Source of the DNA: Amanita rubescens
Taxonomy: Eukaryota > Basidiomycota > Agaricomycetes > Agaricales > Amanitaceae
NCBI GenBank assembly: GCA_015039365.1
Contig: WION01000046.1
Span: 1 to 64,000, forward strand
Length of the DNA: 64,000 bases
Reading direction: 5' to 3'
Part shown: piece by piece, positions 45,179 through 55,465 of the stretch
Layout of the letters: the number at the start of each line of letters is the position of its first letter
How positions within the stretch are numbered: position 1 is the stretch's first letter
Made by a program: the position numbers and the translations under genes
Notes under the pieces: generated by a model
What the model saw: the letters and a program-made list of their open reading frames with translations, nothing else
What the model was told of the DNA's origin: nothing
Database searches by the model: none

Positions 45179-45436
45179 CTATGACGATACTAGGAGACCA
45201 AGAAGTTTGTCCGTCAACTTTAACACCAACCGCGTACGACGCTCCTCGTCCAACTCTGCACCGTTGACCATGGTCGCGAACAACGCCCCCGCCTTGGGCG
45301 CATCAATCACGATATCCTCGATTACCTCGGCCATCGGTGTCAATCCTTCTTCAAATGCATCGGGAGAACATAAGCCCTTGCTCTTCGCCCGCCTAAATAG
45401 ATCGGCAACAAGTCTTGCATCCGGCATTCCTTTCAC
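45179..45436 (-). pseudogene. eIF4G MA3-domain fragment
   Basis: The 85-residue frame LVADLFRRAKSKGLCSPDAF, then MAEVIEDIVIDAPKAGALFA and ELDEERRTRLVLK, matches the MA3 domain near the C-terminus of fungal eIF4G translation factors. The DIVIDAPKA core is diagnostic. Nothing upstream continues the protein, so it is an isolated 3' gene fragment. Confidence 0.7.
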
Positions 45437-45549
45437 CGTGAGTTTGCACCTCCCTATTAGTTAATCACACGTCAATCCGACTTTTTCTCCAGGGTCATCG
45501 ACTGTGAGAACCCGCGCGTTTCTTTTTTCAGATTTGACACTAACAGAGG

Positions 45550-45767
45550 GGGGGTGGTTACAGCTCTCCAAGTTGGCGACAAGTATCGCGTCACTACACC
45601 GGTCAACTGGAAAAGGAGCGATGATATCATCGTTCACTCTAACGGAGAGGCATCCCCAGCTACACGATCCACAAGGTGACTTTTTTCTTTAATGGTGCCG
45701 TTGACCCAAAGCGATACTGACCGTGTTCTAGCCGTACTTGAGGACTACGCCCCTCAAGATAGACTAA
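45550..45767 (+). pseudogene. 1-Cys peroxiredoxin 3' fragment
   Basis: The frame GDKYRVTTPVNWKRSDDIIV, then after an intron-like gap PYLRTTP near the stop, matches the C-terminal end of Prx6-type peroxiredoxins. The exon junction is out of phase and the catalytic N-terminal part is missing, so it is a remnant. Confidence 0.65.
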
Positions 45768-45848
45768 CCACTGCTGTCGTGCGTAGAAAAAAACTTTTTT
45801 TTGTTATATCATATAAAAAGTGATCATCAACACTTGACGTTTTGTGCA

Positions 45849-46399
45849 TTAAGCTGAACCCGCTTTCCGCGCAGCGCCATATGTAACCTGGCCCGGGCGC
45901 AATCCCTCTTTTTCCATCTCAATTGGCTCATGTAAACGGTAAACAATGTAACCGTCGGAACCGCCTTTCCACCATCCGATTAGTCTCTTTATTGCCGGCC
46001 CCTCGAATAACTTTCGCAGATCGTTGCAAAATTCCCCAACCTTTTCCAACTCTTCAGAGCCGCTCAGTCCAGATACGTGCTCAATGATATAACCCTTTTG
46101 GTCGAAGACTACCAAGCGGTGCCCCGGTTCCCCATCCAAACCTTTCGCTTTTGCGCCCAAGTATACTCGTCCCGATAGTCCGCCTGGATCTTAAAATCCT
46201 TGATTCGTTTGTCCAGCATGTCTTTCGGGAGCTGTATAACCGGATGTATCAGACTCTTCTCCTTGCTTCAATAACTATGTGTACGTACCGCTTTAAACAA
46301 GCTTTCAGTTGTGGCCCGGCTGCTGTCATCGGAGCTTACAGGCAGAGCGAACGCGGCAGAGATGACGATAAAGAGGATTGCAATAAATGAGAAGCGCAT
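45849..46399 (-). pseudogene. small secreted protein S1, one frameshift
   Basis: Exon 1 (46289-46399) encodes a signal peptide, MRFSFIAILFIVISAAFALP, then SSDDSSRATTESLFKA. A 57-nt intron follows, and exon 2 begins at 46231 with LPKDMLDKRIKDF. The frame stops at 46109, but a one-base shift near 46160 continues the protein to 45849 with LIGWWKGGSDGYIVYR, closely matching S3. The mature protein lacks cysteines. Function unknown; a secreted effector-like or niche protein is possible. Confidence 0.65.
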
Positions 46400-46694
46400 G
46401 TTGTGGCAGGTCCAGCCTGTGGGGAAGAATGAAAATTTGCACCGCTGGATTGTATTTTCGTCATTTGCTAGTACTCGGGTATGATGGGGTTGCTAGCACG
46501 GATAATATCAGTTTCAACTTTTAATCAGTGATGCATGATGCACGATGCGTGATGCCTGTTGTTGACGCAGAATGCTCCGACTCTACCCACCCTCCCTTCA
46601 GCTTCTCTATCCGCGCCGCGTGGTAATATTCGAGATAGCTCCGGCACTGCCCTTTCTGCTTGGAGTGCATCCCTCTGAGGCGCTCGCTTGTATA

Positions 46695-46982
46695 CTAACC
46701 CTTCTCATGGATGATTGCTGCGATGAACCCCGGCGCCGAATGCAAAACGACCCCTGCCTCCCGTTCCGCAGTAAATTCGGCCTGGTAGCTGTTAGTAAGA
46801 TCCGTGACTTGTTTCCCTTTTACGTTTGGCGGAAGCTGTGTAAGATGAGGATTCTTCTCCTGTTATGCACGTACTTCCTCAGGCAAGCGTTCGGTGACTT
46901 TGCGGCTGTCATCTGGGCCCACAGGCACAGCGAACGCGGCGGAAATGATGATAAACGGGATTGCAATAAATGAGAAGCGCAT
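46695..46982 (-). CDS. small secreted protein S2 (short, 82 aa)
   Basis: Exons 46875-46982 and 46695-46835 are joined by a 39-nt intron. The signal peptide MRFSFIAIPFIIISAAFAVP is almost identical to S1 and S3. The mature part starts PVGPDDSRKVTERLPEE and then LPPNVKGKQVTDL. After that it diverges and stops early, at ...AAIIHEKG. It lacks the GYIVY tail of S1 and S3. The intron sits at the same position as in S1 and S3. Confidence 0.65.
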
Positions 46983-47380
46983 GTTTGGATATTTTTGCAG
47001 GACCAGCCTGTCACTGTGAGCTGTGTGGTACCTGGCTTGTATTCATCTGCTTCATTTGCTACTCGGGTATGACGGACTAGCTTCCAGCATCGATAACATC
47101 AGTTTTAGCAGGTTTTAACCCCCAAATGGTGATGCCAGTCGTTAATGGTGTATGGTGAGGCTCAGCGGCTGGCCCGATGGATCCTTGAGGACTATGCCCA
47201 ACTTGAAGTACAGATAGGTAGACCGACCTGAGAAAAGTAATAAAAAAAAGGAGCGGGATTGAGTAGGTGAGCAATGCAAACAATGCAAACAATGCAACAG
47301 CGATGCGGTCAAGGACCTGGGAGGAGACATGGCAGACGGGACTCCGACGACGGCAGGAAGGCAGTGGAAAAAAGGGTGAT

Positions 47381-47866
47381 TTATATGGAGGGGAGCCACG
47401 GAGGTGTATGATAAACAATGTAACCATTATAATCATCCGTCCACCACCCGATTAACGTATGGGGACCGAAGGATTTGAGATCTTCGGAAAATTTCTGCAC
47501 CTCTATCAACAACTTTACGCCGCGAGCCGGTCCAAACATGGCGCGCTTGATTTTATAACCCTCCTTCACGACCTCCGCGTCCCACGGCCCCTTCCCAGCA
47601 CGATCATGCTTCCCTCGTTCTTTAATATATTCGGTTTCATAGCGTTTCCGGATAGCAGTATCCATGATTCGTTTGTCTATTAAGTCTTGCGGGAGCTGTA
47701 TATCGGATATGAGGACTCTTGTACTGTTTCAATGTCTATATGTACGTACCTTTTTAAGCAGGTCTTCAGCTCCAACCTGACTGCTGTCATCGGAGCCGCT
47801 GCCTATAGGCAAAGCGAACGCGGCGGAGAAGATGATAAAGAGGATCGCAATAAACGAGAACCGCAT
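47381..47866 (-). CDS. small secreted protein S3 (intact family member)
   Basis: Exons 47750-47866 and 47381-47695 with a 54-nt intron give 143 residues. The signal peptide is MRFSFIAILFIIFSAAFALP. The mature protein is charged, without cysteines, and ends with TLIGWWTDDYNGYIVYHTPP. The WW...GYIVY tail is shared with S1. This is the only fully intact long member of the three-gene tandem, so it is the reference for the family. I know no named domain for it. Confidence 0.75.
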
Positions 47867-48839
47867 ATTTGAATATTTTGCAGGACCAGCCTGTGGGGAA
47901 AAATGAGCCGTGCACATGGATTGTATTTATCTTCGTCATTAATTGCTACTCGGGTATGACGGACTAAGGTTGATGGATGCCAGCATCGATAACATCAGTA
48001 ACCAGAGGTAACCAGTGATGTCTGTTGTCAACGCACCGGTTCGAAGTACTAGGAAGTACTATGGTACAGTTGGTACCTGGTCACGGCTGGTCACGGATAC
48101 CATTTTATCACTTGGAGCACAGCATATCCGAGGTCGATTGTGAGGCATGCACGGTTAACGGCTTTCTTAATGCCTGTTAAAGCAGAGGAAAAGAGGACGA
48201 GATGCACTTGCCTCCTCTCGTACCCAAACGACAGTGGACACCGCATTGAAGCCCGATCGAATTCCCTAACTTGAAGAGCTCCTTGACAACTCCCCCATCT
48301 TGCAGGTCGTACGTGAACTCCGGTTTCGGCATGCATGACGACGTCCCAAACATATCCCCGTCCCCGTCTCACTCGCGCCGTCGCTGGTGGAGAATTCAGC
48401 CGCATGTACGCGTCCAAGTCACTACCGTTTGTGATCTTTGCAGGTATCCGGGGTTTGAGAAAGAGAAGGCCTTCGACGTCGTTCCGATCTAAAATTGGCC
48501 AGTTCGAAAAAGGGGACCATGGCGCTATGTTTGGTCTCGATCGCGCCTGGGACGATAGGTCTCTGTTTGAGAAGGTATGATGGCGCATTGTCTGATCTCT
48601 TCTACTCATTGCACCGAGTAGAGTCGGGCCATCCGCAGACCGGTGAGGGTCACGTCACGGTCCTGACTGGTCGGCCATCAGTCGGCAACTCAACCTCGTT
48701 CCCCACAACCATGTCCTACCCGGCTTCCGGTCGCACAGCGCACTGGTTCGAAATGGTCTGCGAGGGCTATCTGGTCGTCATTACTAGTAAAAGCGTTTTG
48801 TGACGAGACGGCGTTCTGGGGATGGACGGTATCATTACT
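47867..48839. other. unassigned region
   Basis: A 172-codon frame on the minus strand (48091-48609) overlaps shorter plus-strand frames. None shows a recognisable domain, and I do not call a gene. Confidence 0.35.
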
Positions 48840-49320
48840 GAAGTTGGGTGTCTATCGTTCTAGATGCCAGGACGCCGACATGCATCATGATGGACGCTCA
48901 ACGTCGGACTGTCACCGCTTTGTCATACTCTGCCTCCTCATTTTCATCCTTGGTCTCTTTTCGCCCATAGTATGCACGACTATTATCCAAGACCGTCGCG
49001 GAAGCCTCCAACGTCTGTATCGACACGGAAGGTACGCATTACACTTTCTTCCTTGCCCTCGCCTCCTTACTGTTCTCAACCATGTAGCAGATTTTCCTAC
49101 TATTATGCCTGCATCTCCTCGCTGGAACTCAACTAACATCTATCATACACCATGACGGCTACCGCCAAATTTACTAAAAACGTGTACATGGTTCATTGGA
49201 GAGTAATACTAGCTAGTGTTCTCCGAAGAGTTGGGAAATATGTACAGCCTGTATATTGTTACTCTATTTTTAATAGTAGAGAGTATTGCGTTTTAAAATG
49301 TTGCCATGAGGGCTCGAATC
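48840..49320 (+). pseudogene. KRE6 relic R9 (membrane region)
   Basis: It contains a MLNVGLS-like block, the membrane segment remnant LLIFILGLFSPIV, and the flank shared with R8 and R11. Confidence 0.6.
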
Positions 49321-49334
49321 GCTTGATCGATGCA

Positions 49335-51778
49335 CGTTTGGAAATCCTCAGTCGCTTGCCTTCATTGGTCATAATACAGAATCTGTAGATCGACGGGCTC
49401 CAAAGCCGGCAGAGAAATACCGGCCTGCGGTTGGCCAAGCTTGCCCGATTAAGTAGCGAATTGTCCCATGTTCAGATACCGAGTTCCCAAACCAGTGCCA
49501 GAGACGCCGCCGCCAATGGAAGCTTGTCGAGATGGAGCAGAAGTAGGACCCAATAGTACCTGCCAACTGTGACCAGAACCACCACGGGTCGTCGAGAGCT
49601 GATTGACAGGTTCTATGCCAATTGTATCCAAAGGAGGAAGCGACTCTGGTCTTTCCTTGCAGATTGACGTAAACTGTAACAAAAAATCGCGATCATATCT
49701 GCAAAGCATGAATATTTTACCACTGCAGCGCACGATTTGCGATCAACGTACCTAAATTTGCCTGCTTTGGCTCCTACATTAAGCTCGGGGTCCTGGACTG
49801 GAGATACCTGGAGGATATGTAACACTACCAAGATCTTCAAGCGGACGACGTATCAGGGTGAGGGGTGACGACGGTCCAGAATGTGTTAAATCGAGAGGCC
49901 CGGGCCGCCGTCTCGCAGAAAGCGCCGTGTCGATGCGAAGTGACCCTCCAGACTTCTCTTTAACATCATCCTTGCTCGAAGGAAGTTCGCCCTCCTCTGG
50001 CTCCGGCGTTAGCGCCTCTTCTTCTTGGGGCGTGACGCTCTCGTCGGGATGGGTTGGCTCTTCCAGCGGCTTGGTGCGAGGCTGAGGCATATGCTTTCTC
50101 TGAGGCTGATATAAATCGTAGTAGATGTCTGCCCAAGGAACAAATTCGGTCGTAGTACTGAACGTTGATATGGCGTCCTGCAACATCCCATCATTTCGAG
50201 CACTGGTTGGGGGTGACACACATTGAGATTCTTTTTTCTTCTTTTTTTTCTTTTTCTTTTTCTTCGTCCCGTTTAGGCATTGAGAAATAGCCGTCATCTG
50301 TTCTGCGACACCTTTCATTCTTGGCCGTTTTGGTGGCTCCATCACCCAACACTCCCGAATCAACTCCCATGCCCCGTCACTCAAAGGTGGCACATCCAGT
50401 CGAGGTGGATGGTTACCTCGAGTAACAAGGGTCATGATTTGTATATCCTGTTTACAGGCGAATGGTATACTATCGTAATGGATCTAGGCAATTCAGCAAG
50501 GGGCGTGCGTCGATATATTTCTGTGACACACCTCATAATAAATACACCCAAATGCGTAAACATCTGACATTGGCGTTCTTTTTGGCTCCTCAGCTGAGGG
50601 GTCGTCAGGATCTTCAAAGCATCCAAATAACTCGGGGGCTGCGAAGTTGAAATGTTTCGCGCCAGAACGGGTATTCGTAGCATCCAAAAGACGAGTTAAA
50701 CCAAAATCCGCGATTTGAACGTGCAAGTCGTCATCCAAGAGGACATTTTCCTGAACAGACTCGTCAGCATTTCATCAATACATGTTCTAGGCAGCATACC
50801 CCACGGAGGTCACCATGAACGACACCTTCTGAATGGATGTACTCCATGCCTTGGGACACTTCAAGAATCTTGCTGGGATCAGTGACGATGAACTAGAGCG
50901 GAGGAAGGAAACACCATACGCGTTCTGTTATTTGGGCTATCGATGGATTTGTGGTCTTCCGCCATTGGGCTAGAGTCCCATTCTTCATATACGGCGAGAC
51001 GAGGAAGGCCATTCCATCTTCCTCTTCATAGATTCCTATGAATGGTAGTACGAAGTTGTGCATAAGGGATCCCCACATTAAAGCTTCTCGACAAAAGGCC
51101 TGTTGGAAGGAGAATAAACAACGATGACTCAAGAGTAGACGCGTATTGAAAACTTACAAGGTTGCTGGCATCATGTTTGTACAGCACTTTTAGCGCAACG
51201 ACTGTGCCCCGAAATTCGCCCTTGAAAACGTTGCCGTAACCACCGCGACCTATGTAATCGCGCTTGTCCGGCATGTCGACTTCAGTTACGATGAAGGATC
51301 GTGGCACGACGGGCGTCTTTGATATGATTTTGAACATCCAGCGTCTTGCTCGCTGGCTGACATCCGTGGTTGCATCCTGGTTCGTCGATAGATGACCACG
51401 ACGAAGTACATGCAGTATGAATTCCACCAGATTCATTACGTCTGATTCCTGTCTTATCTCTTCCGCAATGTCGACATAGTCGTCCCTCGATAACAGTCCG
51501 CGCAGAAGAGCGACGGACGTGACGGAAGATCCGAGCTACTGACACTTGAAGCAGAGTGCATGACTAACCGCTTCGCAATGTTGCGTACCTTTAAGTCGTT
51601 AAGAATAGACAGCAATGACGAGAGAGCATGGCCACCCGGATCAAGTGACATGTTGTTTGGAGACGTCCGGAATGCCCCCTCGGGATCGGCGAGCTGCTCC
51701 AACTCGGCCTGAGGAAGTTGAGTTCTAGGACTATTTCTGGGGCTAGTGTAGCTCTGGCGAACGACTTAAGCGTCTAAT
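49335..51778. repeat. near-identical segmental duplication, copy A
   Basis: This 2.44-kb block recurs at 53024-55465. By eye I find two single-base differences: one extra C near 49791 and one extra G near 51551. Identity drops abruptly at both ends. Confidence 0.9.
49779..51651 (-). CDS. kinase K10 with polylysine tail, C-terminal tail frameshifted
   Basis: Exons 51589-51651, 51158-51535, 50920-51099, 50800-50868, 50532-50750 and 49779-50483 give 537 residues. Kinase motifs are GRGGYGNVFKG, VALKVLY, HGDLRG, IADFGLTR and APELFG. After the C-lobe (MEPPKRPRMKGV) come eleven consecutive lysines and an acidic, Pro-rich tail with TPEPEEGELPSSKDD. An extra C at about 49791 shifts the frame, so the tail ends SSPGPRA. 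The paralogue K11 continues for a further 95 or so residues; the matching sequence is still present down to 49449 but out of frame. The ancestral promoter motif CTAATCGTGTGAATGG is retained upstream (51774-51789). Confidence 0.85.
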
Positions 51779-52330
51779 CGTGTGAATGGTGCCAAGACAA
51801 GGCGGTGACCTCGAGGCTGTTAGGTCACGGTTGCCATATTTGTAGTAAAAGTAGTGCTGAATTCTAAACACGGCGTTTCCAGGCTGATGATGGTAGACTT
51901 GACCCATATCATGGTGTAGAGTTGACGCGGGGTGACGTCACACTTGCCACGTTTCGCGACTGCATCCAGGTCCGCATGCTGCCCTCTTCGCAAACTACTT
52001 TCGTTCCAAGAACTGCCCCGGTATGGCATTCGACCTATCCTCATTCACATGTTCAGACTCAAAAATGAAAACGTGAACGTGAATGGTGAGGTTTGGTTAT
52101 ATGAGGATTTATCGAGGACGCGGTGGCTGCGTACTATCCGTGGAGGATATTAATAATCATATCGAGGGGTATACGAGTGAGTGTTAGGTTTTGCGCCAAG
52201 GTGGGAGAGGGGTGCTGACGAGGCTCACGGATCGACGTGGCAGTGGCCGATACCAACGAATATGCGCTTACAATGGGGTTAGAGCTTAGAGCCTTAGAGG
52301 GCCAGTCCCCACAAGCCGGCGTGCGCATAC
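51779..52330 (+). pseudogene. K10 upstream spacer and KRE6 relic R10
   Basis: It begins with the promoter motif GTGTGAATGG, then a stretch repeated at 57627-57960, then a KRE6 C-terminal remnant (YPWRI and PIPTNEYALTMG traces). Confidence 0.6.
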
Positions 52331-53023
52331 AGGGACATGAAGTAGTCAGACGAGGTGGGACAGGGGGAAATACGGCCACACGGATTCGACTTTTTATAGT
52401 CCGCACGTACGTACACTACTCGAGTTCCCTTCGCCTACAACTCAACCATCCCAGATGACTCGTATATGCCCAAGTTCAAGTCAAAATAAAAGCAGCCATC
52501 AGCCATTTCACCTTACCGCTTGTATCGTACGAGTACTTCCCAGCCTCGAATCACCAGACGACGAGCTGACATGCCACTACACGGTCCTCGCTTGGGCGAA
52601 TATCATTTTAGATGGGGCGCTGTCACGCCATCGCGATACATGCTCAACGTCGGACTGTCACTGTTTTTTTCATGCCCCAGTTTCATCCTTGGTCTTGTTT
52701 TACCCATAATACGCATGGCTATTATCCAAGAACTTCGCGGAAGCCTCCAACGTCCGTATCGACACTGTAGGTACTCCTTACACATTCTTCCTTGCCCTCG
52801 CCTCCTTACCGTTCTCAACATGTAGCAGATTTTCTCGCCGAAAAACTACGACGGCCGCGACCGCCAAATCTACTAAAAATGTGTACACGGTTCATTGGAG
52901 AGTAATACTAGCTGGTGTTTTCCGAAGAGTTGGGAAATACGTACAGTATTATATATCGTTACTCTATTGCTAATGGTATAGAGTATCAAGTCATTTCGCG
53001 TTCTAAAATGTTGCACGAATCCT
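52331..53023 (+). pseudogene. KRE6 relic R11 (cytosolic and membrane region)
   Basis: Traces of LVSYEY, PDDE and MLNVGLS, and of the membrane region, plus the flank also found after R8 and R9. It abuts the duplicated kinase block. Confidence 0.6.
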
Positions 53024-55465
53024 CGTTTGGAAATCCTCAGTCGCTTGCCTTCATTGGTCATAATACAGAATCTGTAGATCGACGGGCTCCAAAGCCGGCA
53101 GAGAAATACCGGCCTGCGGTTGGCCAAGCTTGCCCGATTAAGTAGCGAATTGTCCCATGTTCAGATACCGAGTTCCCAAACCAGTGCCAGAGACGCCGCC
53201 GCCAATGGAAGCTTGTCGAGATGGAGCAGAAGTAGGACCCAATAGTACCTGCCAACTGTGACCAGAACCACCACGGGTCGTCGAGAGCTGATTGACAGGT
53301 TCTATGCCAATTGTATCCAAAGGAGGAAGCGACTCTGGTCTTTCCTTGCAGATTGACGTAAACTGTAACAAAAAATCGCGATCATATCTGCAAAGCATGA
53401 ATATTTTACCACTGCAGCGCACGATTTGCGATCAACGTACCTAAATTTGCCTGCTTTGGCTCCTACATTAAGCTCGGGGTCTGGACTGGAGATACCTGGA
53501 GGATATGTAACACTACCAAGATCTTCAAGCGGACGACGTATCAGGGTGAGGGGTGACGACGGTCCAGAATGTGTTAAATCGAGAGGCCCGGGCCGCCGTC
53601 TCGCAGAAAGCGCCGTGTCGATGCGAAGTGACCCTCCAGACTTCTCTTTAACATCATCCTTGCTCGAAGGAAGTTCGCCCTCCTCTGGCTCCGGCGTTAG
53701 CGCCTCTTCTTCTTGGGGCGTGACGCTCTCGTCGGGATGGGTTGGCTCTTCCAGCGGCTTGGTGCGAGGCTGAGGCATATGCTTTCTCTGAGGCTGATAT
53801 AAATCGTAGTAGATGTCTGCCCAAGGAACAAATTCGGTCGTAGTACTGAACGTTGATATGGCGTCCTGCAACATCCCATCATTTCGAGCACTGGTTGGGG
53901 GTGACACACATTGAGATTCTTTTTTCTTCTTTTTTTTCTTTTTCTTTTTCTTCGTCCCGTTTAGGCATTGAGAAATAGCCGTCATCTGTTCTGCGACACC
54001 TTTCATTCTTGGCCGTTTTGGTGGCTCCATCACCCAACACTCCCGAATCAACTCCCATGCCCCGTCACTCAAAGGTGGCACATCCAGTCGAGGTGGATGG
54101 TTACCTCGAGTAACAAGGGTCATGATTTGTATATCCTGTTTACAGGCGAATGGTATACTATCGTAATGGATCTAGGCAATTCAGCAAGGGGCGTGCGTCG
54201 ATATATTTCTGTGACACACCTCATAATAAATACACCCAAATGCGTAAACATCTGACATTGGCGTTCTTTTTGGCTCCTCAGCTGAGGGGTCGTCAGGATC
54301 TTCAAAGCATCCAAATAACTCGGGGGCTGCGAAGTTGAAATGTTTCGCGCCAGAACGGGTATTCGTAGCATCCAAAAGACGAGTTAAACCAAAATCCGCG
54401 ATTTGAACGTGCAAGTCGTCATCCAAGAGGACATTTTCCTGAACAGACTCGTCAGCATTTCATCAATACATGTTCTAGGCAGCATACCCCACGGAGGTCA
54501 CCATGAACGACACCTTCTGAATGGATGTACTCCATGCCTTGGGACACTTCAAGAATCTTGCTGGGATCAGTGACGATGAACTAGAGCGGAGGAAGGAAAC
54601 ACCATACGCGTTCTGTTATTTGGGCTATCGATGGATTTGTGGTCTTCCGCCATTGGGCTAGAGTCCCATTCTTCATATACGGCGAGACGAGGAAGGCCAT
54701 TCCATCTTCCTCTTCATAGATTCCTATGAATGGTAGTACGAAGTTGTGCATAAGGGATCCCCACATTAAAGCTTCTCGACAAAAGGCCTGTTGGAAGGAG
54801 AATAAACAACGATGACTCAAGAGTAGACGCGTATTGAAAACTTACAAGGTTGCTGGCATCATGTTTGTACAGCACTTTTAGCGCAACGACTGTGCCCCGA
54901 AATTCGCCCTTGAAAACGTTGCCGTAACCACCGCGACCTATGTAATCGCGCTTGTCCGGCATGTCGACTTCAGTTACGATGAAGGATCGTGGCACGACGG
55001 GCGTCTTTGATATGATTTTGAACATCCAGCGTCTTGCTCGCTGGCTGACATCCGTGGTTGCATCCTGGTTCGTCGATAGATGACCACGACGAAGTACATG
55101 CAGTATGAATTCCACCAGATTCATTACGTCTGATTCCTGTCTTATCTCTTCCGCAATGTCGACATAGTCGTCCCTCGATAACAGTCCGCGCAGAAGAGCG
55201 ACGGACGTGACGGAAGATCCGAGCTACTGACACTTGAACAGAGTGCATGACTAACCGCTTCGCAATGTTGCGTACCTTTAAGTCGTTAAGAATAGACAGC
55301 AATGACGAGAGAGCATGGCCACCCGGATCAAGTGACATGTTGTTTGGAGACGTCCGGAATGCCCCCTCGGGATCGGCGAGCTGCTCCAACTCGGCCTGAG
55401 GAAGTTGAGTTCTAGGACTATTTCTGGGGCTAGTGTAGCTCTGGCGAACGACTTAAGCGTCTAAT
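53024..55465. repeat. near-identical segmental duplication, copy B
   Basis: Partner of 49335-51778, offset 3687-3689 bp. It ends at GCGTCTAAT, inside the conserved promoter motif. Confidence 0.9.
53138..55338 (-). CDS. kinase K11 with polylysine stretch and full C-terminal tail
   Basis: Exons 55276-55338, 54846-55223, 54608-54787, 54488-54556, 54220-54438, 53441-54171 and 53138-53387 give 629 residues. It is the same as K10 through the kinase and K11-lysine stretch. Here the frame continues (SSPDPELNVGAKAGKF), splices at 53388-53440, and ends with YDRDFLLQFTSICKERPESL and GTGLGTRYLNMGQFAT. The whole kinase looks competent. Its promoter differs from K10: the motif is cut after CTAAT by a probable transposon, and the missing half lies at about 57628. 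The tail's role is unknown; the lysine run could act as a nuclear or membrane-binding patch. Confidence 0.85.

Noticed and set aside
48091..48609. 172-codon minus-strand frame
   Set aside because: No recognisable motif, no intron signals, and competing frames on the other strand; left as unassigned.
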